A DNA stretch of 64,000 nucleotides from Aquicoccus sp. G2-2 (GTDB lineage Bacteria > Pseudomonadota > Alphaproteobacteria > Rhodobacterales > Rhodobacteraceae): contig NZ_JAYDCK010000003.1 of the NCBI RefSeq assembly GCF_034555965.1, forward strand, positions 558,001-622,000, given 5' to 3'. The translations under genes were made by a program, and so were the position numbers. Shown here piece by piece: positions 18,232 through 26,177 of this stretch; within the stretch, counting starts at the first letter, position 1, and every line of letters begins with the position of its first letter. The notes under the pieces are model-generated. The model made no database searches and had not been told where the DNA came from. It saw only the letters and a program-made list of their open reading frames with translations.

Positions 18232-19380
18232 TCAGCCGGGCGGCGGCGCGACCAGCCGGGAGGGAAGGTCGCCAAGCCGCGCAATCCCAAGCTGGCCGAG
18301 ATTGGCGACGAGATCGCGGGTCAGCATGTCGGTAAGATGGGCCGCGCCGTTTGGGCCAAGGGCGGCGAGCGCGTAATGCCAAGCCCGGCCCAGCATGACG
18401 AAATCGGCCCCGAGAGCCAGCGCGCGCAGGATATCAAGCCCGCCCTCAACGCCGCTGTCGAAGATGATCGGCAATTTCGTGGCCTTGCGCATGGCGGGCA
18501 GCATTTCGATCGTGGCGGGGGCGGCATCGAACTGCCGACCTGCGTGATTGCTCAGCCAGATACCGTCAACGCCTTCTTTTTCAAGCGATGTCACCTGTTC
18601 CGGGTCAAGCGCGCCCTTGATCAGCAGATGCCCGTCCCATTCTTCGCGCAGGGCGCGCACATAGGAGAGATCGGGCGAGGTACGCAACAGGTAGCCGATA
18701 TGCTCGGTCGGGGGCAGTTTGCGGTTGTCGCGCATGTAACTGTCGAGCAGGCGCATACGCGGGGCACCGCCATGGCGCGCAAGCGCCAGTGCCCAGGCCG
18801 GGCGGCGGGCGATCTGCCACAGGATGCGCGGCGTGAGGCGCGGCGGATGGGTCAGCCCGGAGCGGGTCTGGCGTTCGCGGCGCGACGCAACCGGGACATC
18901 GACCGTCATCGCGACGGCGGTGAAACCAGCGGCCTTGGCGCGGCGCAGCATGTCGCGCCTGATCTCCGGATCCTTGGGCGGATAAAGCTGAAACCAGCCA
19001 TGCGCGCCCAGAACCGGGGCGACGTGTTCCGGTGTCTGGCTTGCCACGGTAGAGAGGCTATAGGGAATGCCCGCCCGTGCCGCCTCGCGCGCCAATAGAA
19101 ATTCTGCGTCTGGCCACATCAGCCCGGAAAGGCCAACCGGCGCGATGCCGAAAGGTAACGGTATTTCGGTATCAAAAAGCTTAACGCTTAGATCGGGTGT
19201 TTGCGCGCCACGCAGGATCGAAGGCATGAACAGCACATCATCAAGCTTGGCACGGTTGCGCCGGGTTGTGGCCTCGGTTCCGGTGCCGGAGACGAGGTAT
19301 TCAAAGGCAAAATGCGGGATGCGTTTCTCGGCGCGGGCTTTGAGATCGGAAATGGCGGGGTATTTGGTATGCAGGTCCAT
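18232..19380 (-). CDS. lldD: FMN-dependent L-lactate dehydrogenase / alpha-hydroxy-acid oxidase
   Basis: 382 aa, quinone-linked oxidation of L-lactate to pyruvate at the inner membrane. Family motifs: FAFEYLVSGTGTEATTRRN at the N-terminus, APVGLSGL, and the FMN/active-site segment LSNHAGRQFDAAP with the catalytic His, followed by FDSGVEGGLDILRALALGADFVMLGR. A related 2-hydroxyacid substrate such as mandelate is possible, but the pyc neighbour favours lactate. Divergent from uvrD across about 104 bp. Confidence 0.9.
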   Translation of the reverse strand: MDLHTKYPAISDLKARAEKRIPHFAFEYLVSGTGTEATTRRNRAKLDDVLFMPSILRGAQTPDLSVKLFDTEIPLPFGIAPVGLSGLMWPDAEFLLAREAARAGIPYSLSTVASQTPEHVAPVLGAHGWFQLYPPKDPEIRRDMLRRAKAAGFTAVAMTVDVPVASRRERQTRSGLTHPPRLTPRILWQIARRPAWALALARHGGAPRMRLLDSYMRDNRKLPPTEHIGYLLRTSPDLSYVRALREEWDGHLLIKGALDPEQVTSLEKEGVDGIWLSNHAGRQFDAAPATIEMLPAMRKATKLPIIFDSGVEGGLDILRALALGADFVMLGRAWHYALAALGPNGAAHLTDMLTRDLVANLGQLGIARLGDLPSRLVAPPPG

Positions 19381-19428
19381 GTGCCGTATTGAGAGAGGGT
19401 GCGGCGGAATTGTCCATATAAATTAGTG

Positions 19429-19443
19429 GAACAAGGCGCGAAC
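19429..19443. promoter_or_regulatory. LexA (SOS) box before uvrD
   Basis: GAAC-AAGGCGC-GAAC is an exact match to the GAAC-N7-GAAC (GTTC-N7-GTTC) direct repeat used by LexA of Rhodobacter and other alphaproteobacteria. It lies 41 bp before the uvrD ATG, where a repressor would block transcription. Confidence 0.8.
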
Positions 19444-19484
19444 ATCTCTTTATCTCGTGGCGTCATGCCGTTAACTTGGCCGCC

Positions 19485-21821
19485 ATGAGCAGTTTCGACG
19501 AATCCGACGCCTTCGAGGCGGTATCGCTGAGTGCGCGCGCGACGGCGGCACGCGGGACGCAATATCTTAATGATCTGAACCCGGCGCAGCGCGATGCGGT
19601 CGAATCGCTGGACGGGCCGGTTTTGATGCTGGCCGGGGCGGGCACCGGCAAGACCAAGGCGCTGACCACGCGGATCGTGCATTTGCTGAACACCGGGCGG
19701 GCAAAGCCGAACGAGATTCTGGCGGTGACCTTTACCAACAAGGCGGCGCGCGAGATGAAAGAGCGAGTCGGCCGGATGCTTGGCGGTGTGGTGGAGGGTG
19801 TGCCGTGGCTTGGCACGTTTCATTCGGTCTGTGTCAAGCTGCTCAGGCGGCATGCAGAGCTTGTCGGGATCAAGTCGAATTTCACCATCCTTGATACCGA
19901 TGATCAACTGAGGCTTTTGAAACAACTGGTTGCGGCGGCCAATATCGACGACAAGCGTTGGCCAGCGCGGCAATTGGCGGGGATTATCGACCATTGGAAA
20001 AACCGGGCATGGACGCCGGACAGCGTGCCTGCCGGGGAGGCGGGCGCGTATAACCAGCGCGGGGTTGAGCTTTACGCGCAGTACCAGCAGCGCCTGCGCG
20101 AGCTGAACGCGGTCGATTTTGGCGATCTGCTTTTGCATATGGTGGTGATTTTCCAGCAACATCAGGATGTTCTGAGCCGATATCAAGAAAGGTTTTGCTA
20201 TATCCTGGTGGACGAATATCAGGACACCAACGTGGCGCAGTATCTGTGGCTGCGGCTGTTGGCGGGCGCGCATCATAACATTTGCTGTGTCGGGGACGAT
20301 GATCAGTCGATCTATGGCTGGCGGGGTGCGGAGGTGGGCAATATCCTGCGCTTCGAGAAGGATTTTCCCGGCGCGAAGGTTGTTCGGCTAGAGCAGAATT
20401 ACCGCTCAACCCCGCATATTCTGGCGGCGGCGGCGGGGGTGATCCGGGGCAATGAAAATCGGCTTGGCAAGGAGCTTTGGACCGAGGCGGAAGGCGGCGA
20501 GAAACTGCGGCTGATCGGCCATTGGGACGGCGAAGAAGAGGCGCGCTGGATCGGGGAAGAGATCGAGGCGATGCAGGGCGGGGCGCGGCGGATGCGGCCG
20601 TTTTCACTGGATGAAATGGCGATTCTCGTGCGCGCCAGCCACCAGATGCGCGCCTTCGAGGACAGGTTTCTGACCATCGGGTTGCCGTATCGGGTGATTG
20701 GTGGACCACGGTTTTACGAGCGCATGGAGATCCGCGATGCGATGGCGTATTTCCGGTTGGTGGTGTCACCGGAGGACGATCTGGCGTTCGAGCGGATCGT
20801 CAACACGCCCAAGCGGGGCTTGGGCGATGTGGCGCAGAAAAAGATTCAGGCGGCGGCGCGGGCGAACGGCGTGTCGTTGATTGAGGGTGCCAGAGTTTTG
20901 CTTGAATCCAAGGGGTTGGGTGGCAAAGGTGCGGTAGAACTTCAACGGCTAATCGACGGGCTGGACCGTTGGCGGCGGCAGGTTGGCAGCCCGGAGTTGA
21001 GCCATGTGGAACTGGCCGAAATCATTCTTGACGAAAGCGGCTATAGCGGGATGTGGCAGAACGACAAGTCACCGGACGCGCCGGGGCGGCTGGAAAACCT
21101 CAAGGAATTGGTGAAGGCGCTGGAGGGGTTCGAGAACCTGAGCGGGTTTCTGGAGCATGTCAGTCTGATCATGGATAATGACAAGGCCGATGATGGTGCG
21201 AAAGTGTCGATCATGACGCTGCACGGGGCCAAGGGATTGGAGTTTCCGGCGGTGTTTCTGCCCGGTTGGGAGGATGGTTTGTTCCCCTCGCAGAGGTCGA
21301 TGGATGAAAGCGGAATCAAGGGGTTAGAGGAAGAACGCCGGTTGGCCTACGTGGGGATTACGCGGGCGGAGGAATTGTGCACGATCTCGTTTGCGGGCAA
21401 TCGGCGGACATTTGGGCAGTGGCAATCGAACTTGCCGTCGCGGTTTATTGATGAATTGCCCGAAGAGCATGTTGATGTGCTAACCCCGCCGGGGCTTTAT
21501 GGCGGGGGCTATGGCGCGGCGGCAGGCGGGATCGAGACCCGCGCGGCGGAGGCCAATGTGTATAACAGCCCCGGTTGGCGGCGGATGCAGAACAGAATTC
21601 AAGAACGCCCGGTAAGCCAGCCGAAACAAAGCATGAATCAGGTTATTGATGTGACGGCGACCGCCGCGCATACGGTGGGAGAGCGGGTGTTCCACCAGAA
21701 GTTTGGCTATGGTGAAATCATGGCCATAGAGGGTGACAAACTGGAAATCGAGTTCGACAAGGCGGGCACCAAAAAGGTGGTTGCCCGGTTCATTTGCGGC
21801 GCGGACGACATCCCGTTCTGA
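19485..21821 (+). CDS. uvrD: DNA helicase II (UvrD/PcrA, SF1A)
   Basis: 778 aa from ATG 19485; a TTG at 19476 is less likely. 3'-5' helicase for nucleotide-excision and mismatch repair. Walker A GAGTGKT (51-57), Walker B DEYQD (243-247), motif III DDDQSIYGWRGA, motif IV QNYRS, motif V SIMTLHGAKGLEF and motif VI YVGITRA. The C-terminal 60 residues (GERVFHQKFGYGEIMAIEGDKLEIEFDKAGTKKV region) form the Tudor-like RNA-polymerase-binding fold. An SOS box stands in the promoter. Confidence 0.96.
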   Translation: MSSFDESDAFEAVSLSARATAARGTQYLNDLNPAQRDAVESLDGPVLMLAGAGTGKTKALTTRIVHLLNTGRAKPNEILAVTFTNKAAREMKERVGRMLGGVVEGVPWLGTFHSVCVKLLRRHAELVGIKSNFTILDTDDQLRLLKQLVAAANIDDKRWPARQLAGIIDHWKNRAWTPDSVPAGEAGAYNQRGVELYAQYQQRLRELNAVDFGDLLLHMVVIFQQHQDVLSRYQERFCYILVDEYQDTNVAQYLWLRLLAGAHHNICCVGDDDQSIYGWRGAEVGNILRFEKDFPGAKVVRLEQNYRSTPHILAAAAGVIRGNENRLGKELWTEAEGGEKLRLIGHWDGEEEARWIGEEIEAMQGGARRMRPFSLDEMAILVRASHQMRAFEDRFLTIGLPYRVIGGPRFYERMEIRDAMAYFRLVVSPEDDLAFERIVNTPKRGLGDVAQKKIQAAARANGVSLIEGARVLLESKGLGGKGAVELQRLIDGLDRWRRQVGSPELSHVELAEIILDESGYSGMWQNDKSPDAPGRLENLKELVKALEGFENLSGFLEHVSLIMDNDKADDGAKVSIMTLHGAKGLEFPAVFLPGWEDGLFPSQRSMDESGIKGLEEERRLAYVGITRAEELCTISFAGNRRTFGQWQSNLPSRFIDELPEEHVDVLTPPGLYGGGYGAAAGGIETRAAEANVYNSPGWRRMQNRIQERPVSQPKQSMNQVIDVTATAAHTVGERVFHQKFGYGEIMAIEGDKLEIEFDKAGTKKVVARFICGADDIPF

Positions 21822-21852
21822 GCAAAGGTTAACCGGAATGCGGGTCGAAAAC

Positions 21853-21873
21853 CGGCTGTCTGCACCCCGGCTG
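21853..21873. repeat. 21-bp dispersed repeat, copy 1
   Basis: CGGCTGTCTGCACCCCGGCT plus G is identical at 34949-34969, and the similarity goes on to CTGCGATG in both. Both copies are flanked by GTTAA motifs (here about 21828 and 21931). Function unknown. Confidence 0.6.
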
Positions 21874-21980
21874 CCAGCCTGTCTGCGATGCGTATGGCGG
21901 CGGTAGCCGTGCACGGAGCGTGCGGTGATTGGTTAACGCGGCATGCGTTGCGCCCTGTTTCCCGGTCTGCCCGGGCGGCA

Positions 21981-22064
21981 GAACAAAAAGAAAACGGCGA
22001 CACCAGGGAGGGGGTGCCGCCGCTTTACACATGCGCGAGGTCAGGGAGGAGACCCTCTGCGCAA
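21981..22064 (-). ncRNA. CcsR-like small RNA, distal copy, with terminator
   Basis: Two hairpins on the minus strand: 22032-22063 with loop TCTCCTCCCT, then 21995-22022 with loop CCCTCCCT and a T-rich tail TTTTCTTTTT. The second stem has a G-U pair on the minus strand that would be an A-C mismatch on the plus strand, which fixes the strand. Paired hairpins with CUCCUCCC loops downstream of a DUF1127 gene match the CcsR stress RNAs of Rhodobacter. Confidence 0.78.
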
Positions 22065-22078
22065 TCTCGGAGTATTTT

Positions 22079-22155
22079 AGCGGCGGGGTCGGGAGGAGGA
22101 GTGACCCCGCCGCTTTTATACAGACGCTTCCAGGGAGGAGAAGAGAAGCGCCTGA
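22079..22155 (-). ncRNA. CcsR-like small RNA, proximal copy
   Basis: Two hairpins: 22122-22153 (loop with CTCCTCCC) and 22080-22113, whose perfect 11-bp stem holds the loop ACTCCTCCTCCC containing the exact CCUCCUCCC motif. The first stem has a G-U pair only on the minus strand. It begins 13 nt past the DUF1127 stop codon, so it is probably processed from the same transcript. Confidence 0.8.
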
Positions 22156-22167
22156 TCTCGGTTGTTC

Positions 22168-22380
22168 TTAGCGTGTGCCGTAAACGGCCTCGTAAGCGGC
22201 GGTGTGCAGGCTGTGGGCCGAAAGGCCGAGATCTGCACGCTCGCGCGCGGTGAGTTTCGAAAGTTCAGCCACGGTGCGGCGATAAAGAGCGCGCTTGCGG
22301 TGGCGTTCGACGAATGCTTCAACCGCGCCAGCAAAGCCTTGGGCCGGGGCGAAGCGGTGTGTGATTTCTGCGTGTGCCAT
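22168..22380 (-). CDS. Small DUF1127 protein (CcaF1-like)
   Basis: 70 aa starting MAHAEITHRFAPAQGFAGAVEAF; longer frames upstream run into the promoter region. The C-terminal half is the arginine-rich DUF1127 domain: RTVAELSKLTARERADLGLS. In Rhodobacter the protein of this type encoded before the CcsR RNAs is CcaF1, an RNA-binding regulator. The linked CcsR-like hairpins directly downstream make the same unit likely here. The gene is divergent from mrp, and a 17-bp repeat lies over its probable promoter. Confidence 0.85.
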   Translation of the reverse strand: MAHAEITHRFAPAQGFAGAVEAFVERHRKRALYRRTVAELSKLTARERADLGLSAHSLHTAAYEAVYGTR

Positions 22381-22432
22381 TTTGTCCAACTTCAAACATT
22401 GTTTCCGTCTCGTGTTGAAAGCAAGATAGGGT

Positions 22433-22546
22433 AATGCTGCACTTGCGAAAAGACCCATATTGGCAATGCCGCTATGCAGCATTTGCATAGTTGACGCTGG
22501 GGAAATATATGGAAAAACAGAACGTTGAAAATGCTGCACTTGCGAA
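22433..22546. promoter_or_regulatory. Repeated 17-bp operator-like sites between DUF1127 gene and mrp
   Basis: AATGCTGCACTTGCGAA occurs twice (22433-22449 and 22530-22546), and an inverted partial copy (TATGCAGCATT) is at 22473-22483. The first copy overlaps the likely -10/-35 space of the minus-strand DUF1127 promoter (TATCTT as -10). The arrangement suggests a DNA-binding regulator; which one is unknown. Confidence 0.5.
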
Positions 22547-22619
22547 TAACGCCTATATACACATGAATGACGCAGGGCTGCGCAGAGCGCTGATGCGATG
22601 AAGGAAGAGAGGCTGATCG

Positions 22620-23699
22620 ATGAAAATCAAACCCAAAGACATTTTGCAGGAGCTTGACCGGATTCAGCTGCCGACCGGCGGCACGTTGATGTCAAACAAT
22701 ATGGTGAAGGCGCTGACGGTCGAAAATGGCGCGGTGCGCTTTGTCATTGAGGCACCAAGCGCACAGGAAGCCCGCAAGATGGAGGCGATCCGCGCGGCGG
22801 CGGTGCAGGTGGTGCAGGAATTGGAAGGTGTGCGCGATGTGTCGGTTGTTCTTACCGCGCATCAGGGCGAGTCGCAGGCACCGCGCGCGCCCGCGCCCAA
22901 CCTGAAGATTGGCCGCCATCCGACGCCGCAGCAAGGCAAGCTGCTGCCGCCGGGGGTGAAGAAGATCATCTCGGTCGGGTCGGGCAAGGGTGGCGTGGGC
23001 AAATCCACGGTGACGGTCAACCTTGCGGTGGCCTTGGCGCGGGCGGGCAAGAAGGTGGGCCTGCTTGACGCGGATATATATGGGCCGAGCCAGCCGCGGA
23101 TGTTGGGCGTGCATGAGAAACCGGGGGCGGCGCCGGAAAACAAGATCATGCCGGTGACGGCGCATGGCGTGAAGATGATGTCACTTGGGTTGATGCTGGA
23201 CGAGGGGCAGGCGGTGATCTGGCGCGGGCCGATGCTGATGGGGGCATTGCAACAGCTTTTGTCGGATGTGGCGTGGGGTGAGCTTGATGTGCTGATTGTC
23301 GATCTGCCACCGGGGACGGGCGATGTTCTGTTGACGCTGGCACAGAAAAGCGAGCTGTCGGGTGCTGTGATGGTGTCGACGCCGCAGGATGTGGCGCTGA
23401 TTGATGCGCGCAAGGGGGTGGACATGCTGCACAAGCTTGACGTGCCGATCCTTGGGCTGATTGAGAACATGAGCACATATATATGTCCCGAGTGCGGGCA
23501 TGAGGCGCATCTGTTTGGCCATGACGGGGTCAAGGCGGAGGCGGCCAAGCTGGGTGTGCCGCTGCTGGCGCAATTGCCGATTGACCTTGAGACACGGTTG
23601 GGTGGCGACGAAGGCCGCCCGATTGCGGCAGGCGAGGGGGCGGCGGCGCAGGCTTATGGCGCGCTTGCGGCGCGGCTGATTGCCGATGGGGTGATCTGA
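22620..23699 (+). CDS. mrp: Mrp/ApbC-type Fe-S cluster carrier ATPase
   Basis: 359 aa. A short MIP18-like N-terminal domain (DILQELDRIQLPTGG through SVVLTAH) is followed by a deviant Walker A SGKGGVGKST (121-130), DADIYGPSQPRM switch and the CxxC at Cys289/Cys292 (ICPECGHEA) that binds a bridging Fe-S cluster in the dimer. It delivers clusters to apoproteins in the cytoplasm. A linker of about 30 residues rich in Pro/Gln joins the domains. A strong terminator follows. Confidence 0.92.
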   Translation: MKIKPKDILQELDRIQLPTGGTLMSNNMVKALTVENGAVRFVIEAPSAQEARKMEAIRAAAVQVVQELEGVRDVSVVLTAHQGESQAPRAPAPNLKIGRHPTPQQGKLLPPGVKKIISVGSGKGGVGKSTVTVNLAVALARAGKKVGLLDADIYGPSQPRMLGVHEKPGAAPENKIMPVTAHGVKMMSLGLMLDEGQAVIWRGPMLMGALQQLLSDVAWGELDVLIVDLPPGTGDVLLTLAQKSELSGAVMVSTPQDVALIDARKGVDMLHKLDVPILGLIENMSTYICPECGHEAHLFGHDGVKAEAAKLGVPLLAQLPIDLETRLGGDEGRPIAAGEGAAAQAYGALAARLIADGVI

Positions 23700-23762
23700 C
23701 CCGACGGCGCAGCACGGGAATTCGTGGGACGCGCATGCGGCGAAGCGAATCAAAATCATGGG

Positions 23763-23799
23763 AACGGGGTGAATCGCGGCTGATTCGCCCCGTTTTTTT
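23763..23799 (+). terminator. Rho-independent terminator after mrp
   Basis: AACGGGGTGAATC (23763-23775) and GATTCGCCCCGTT (23782-23794) form a 13-bp stem with one G-T pair and a 6-nt loop. A run of seven Ts (23793-23799) overlaps the end. Confidence 0.88.
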
Positions 23800-24322
23800 G
23801 TGTATATCCGGCGCAGAGCCGTCTAGATTGAGCCTCTGGAGCAAAATTTCCGGGAAATTATGGGAGTTTCTGGAAGGCGGAGGATGCTACCATATATTGT
23901 GTCTAAATGAGGCGCATTCCGCTAGGTTCGGTACGGATTAACCGAAATTCGACCCAACATGTTGTTTTTCAGAAGAGGTGAAAACAACATCATGTGGGTA
24001 TTTCCCGTAAAAAACAGTTGATACCCATGAAATCCCATGTCATCAATATTCCCTAGATGAGGACGGGACATGAAGGGGCGGACGACAGACCCCGAATAAA
24101 AAAACTCCCAAGCAGGTTTCATACAGGCACCCCGCTTCATCGAATGAAGAGATCCGGCGCGCGAGCGAGCAGACATCCCCCCAGGTGGCGCGCGCAGCTG
24201 GACACCCCGCATAGCGGGACGAGGGCGGCGGATTGATCAGTGGCAGCAGATCAATCCGCCGTTTCCTATAGGGGCCCCCGAAAACACGGGGGAGGGCAGG
24301 TAACGAGAAGGACCGCGGGACA
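23800..24322 (+). promoter_or_regulatory. Long structured leader/promoter region of the dcw cluster
   Basis: About 520 bp without a gene. It holds an AT-rich stretch with the inverted repeat ATGTTGTTTT/AAAACAACAT (about 23959-23990), and two TGGGN motifs 10 bp apart on the minus strand (24023-24037), which match MraZ-box spacing. There is a perfect 12-bp hairpin GGCGGATTGATC/GATCAATCCGCC (24227-24260), and a CCCCC/GGGGG hairpin just before the mraZ RBS. No RNase P or other known RNA signature was found. Confidence 0.45.
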
Positions 24323-24832
24323 GTGGGCCAAAGGTTCAGAGGCGAGAGCCACCATAAGGTGGATACGAAGGGGCGGGTTTCGATTCCGGCCTCTTTTCGC
24401 CGTGTTCTTGAGGCGGGTGATCCGGACTGGACCGACGGGCTCTATCCCAACTTGGTGATCGTTTACGGGGATCATCGTCGCAATTACCTTGAATGCTATA
24501 CCATCGACGCGATTACCGAAGTCGATGAAAAGATCGCCGGTTTGCCGCGTGGCTCGATGGAGCGCAAGATGCTGCAACGGCTGTTTCACGGGCAATCCTA
24601 TCCGACCAACGTGGATGAGACCGGGCGGCTGGTGTTGCCAGCGAAGCTGCGCCAGAAAATTGCGCTTGAGGGCGAGGCGTTTTTCATCGCGGCGGGCGAT
24701 ACGTTCCAGATCTGGAAGCCCGAAACCTATGACGAGGAAGAGCTGGCCAAGACCGAGGCATGGCTTGACGAATTGCCGGAAGATTTTGACCCGCTCATCT
24801 ATCTCGATCAGGTTAAACAAGGGGATGGATGA
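24323..24832 (+). CDS. mraZ: Transcriptional regulator MraZ
   Basis: 169 aa from a GTG start with AGAAGGA upstream. It has two SpoVT/AbrB-like halves: [17 protein letters not shown] at the start and [18 protein letters not shown] in the middle. MraZ forms a ring, binds TGGGN repeats before its own gene and represses the dcw operon. It is first in a cluster in the standard order. Its stop overlaps the rsmH start (ATGA). Confidence 0.95.
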   Translation: MGQRFRGESHHKVDTKGRVSIPASFRRVLEAGDPDWTDGLYPNLVIVYGDHRRNYLECYTIDAITEVDEKIAGLPRGSMERKMLQRLFHGQSYPTNVDETGRLVLPAKLRQKIALEGEAFFIAAGDTFQIWKPETYDEEELAKTEAWLDELPEDFDPLIYLDQVKQGDG

Positions 24833-25836
24833 TGGCGGCCGCTGCCCACGCGCCTGATGACCTTCCGCATATCCCGGTTTTGTTGTGCCCGCTTGTTCGG
24901 GCGGTGGCGCCCGTGAGCGGTGTTTGGCTTGACGGGACGTTCGGGGCGGGCGGCTATGCCCGCGCGCTTTTGGAGGCGGGGGCCGAGAGGGTGATCGGGG
25001 TGGACCGCGACCCGGCGGTGTTTGCCATGGCGGAAGCTTGGGCCGGGGCGTATGGCGCGCGGCTGGAGCTGGTGCAGGGCGAATTTGCGCGGCTTGATGA
25101 GTATGGTCGCGAGCTTGATGGTGTGGTGCTCGATCTCGGGGTCAGTTCGATGCAGATTGATCAGGCGGAGCGCGGGTTTTCGTTCATGAATGACGGGCCG
25201 CTGGATATGCGGATGAGCCAAGACGGGGTGAGCGCGCGCGATATTGTCAACGACGCGGACGAGGCGGCGCTGGCGGATATTCTTTATCATTACGGTGAGG
25301 AGCGGGCGAGCCGCCGGATTGCCCGCAATATCGTGCGCGCGCGCGCCGATGCGCCGATTGAGACGACCCGGCAACTGGCGGGGATCATTGAGAAATCACT
25401 GCCACGTGCCAAGCCGGGGCAGAGCCATCCGGCAACCCGCAGCTTTCAGGCGCTCAGGATCGCGGTGAATGATGAATATGGTCAGCTTGTCTGTGGGCTG
25501 GAAGCGGCTGAGCGTGCGCTGAAGCCGGGCGGATTGCTGGCGGTGGTGACGTTTCATTCGGTGGAAGACCGGATGGTGAAGCGGTTCTTCATGGAAAAAT
25601 CCGGTGGGGGTGGCGGCAGCCGTCATGCGCCCGAGCAGGTGCGTGAGGCGCGCTTTGAGATCGTGACGCGCAAGGCGATTGGCCCGGACGATGACGAGTT
25701 GGCGGAAAACCCGCGCAGCCGCAGCGCCAAGCTGCGCATCGGGCGCAGGACCACGGCAGAGGCCGGGGCGGTGGACCGGAACGCCATCGCGATGCCGGAA
25801 TTGGGGCGGCAGAAAACCAAAGGACGGGGACGATGA
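24829..25836 (+). CDS. rsmH: 16S rRNA (cytosine-1402-N4)-methyltransferase
   Basis: 335 aa. SAM-dependent Rossmann methyltransferase: [13 protein letters not shown] motif [18 protein letters not shown], catalytic-side [12 protein letters not shown] and [15 protein letters not shown], and the late motif [14 protein letters not shown]. It acts on C1402 in the ribosomal P site. Overlaps mraZ and ftsL by four bases each, so translation is coupled. A second ATG lies at 24832. Confidence 0.96.
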   Translation: MMAAAAHAPDDLPHIPVLLCPLVRAVAPVSGVWLDGTFGAGGYARALLEAGAERVIGVDRDPAVFAMAEAWAGAYGARLELVQGEFARLDEYGRELDGVVLDLGVSSMQIDQAERGFSFMNDGPLDMRMSQDGVSARDIVNDADEAALADILYHYGEERASRRIARNIVRARADAPIETTRQLAGIIEKSLPRAKPGQSHPATRSFQALRIAVNDEYGQLVCGLEAAERALKPGGLLAVVTFHSVEDRMVKRFFMEKSGGGGGSRHAPEQVREARFEIVTRKAIGPDDDELAENPRSRSAKLRIGRRTTAEAGAVDRNAIAMPELGRQKTKGRGR

Positions 25837-26177
25837 GAAGCCTGCTATACGTGGTAACGGCGGTTTTGGTGATCGGGCTGGCCTTTTGGGCGTATCACGA
25901 GAATTACAAGACTCAGGAAGCGATGGGCCGGGCCGAGACATTGCAGCACAATATCGGGCAGGCGCGCGAGCGGTTGTCGATGTTGCGCGCGGAGTGGGCG
26001 TACCTTAACCGGCCCGACCGGCTGCGCGCGCTGGCGGAGATGAATTTCGAGACACTCGGGCTTTTGCCGCTTAGCCCGGAGCAGTTTGGCCGGGTGGATC
26101 AGGTCTCATACCCATCCGAGATCACGTTGGATTTGTCCGGCGGGATTGACGTTTCGAGCGATGGAGCGACGCAATGA
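25833..26177 (+). CDS. ftsL: Cell division protein FtsL
   Basis: 114-aa bitopic protein: helix [21 protein letters not shown] near the start, then a periplasmic coiled-coil ([31 protein letters not shown] region) and [15 protein letters not shown], the usual alphaproteobacterial FtsL pattern. Sequence identity in this family is low, so the call rests mainly on size, topology and position between rsmH and ftsI. Overlaps both neighbours by four bases. Confidence 0.88.
   Translation: MRSLLYVVTAVLVIGLAFWAYHENYKTQEAMGRAETLQHNIGQARERLSMLRAEWAYLNRPDRLRALAEMNFETLGLLPLSPEQFGRVDQVSYPSEITLDLSGGIDVSSDGATQ

Noticed and set aside
23941-24322. RNase P RNA or other known RNA in the mraZ leader
   Set aside because: Hairpins are strong, but the conserved RNase P core sequences are missing and the region is too short.
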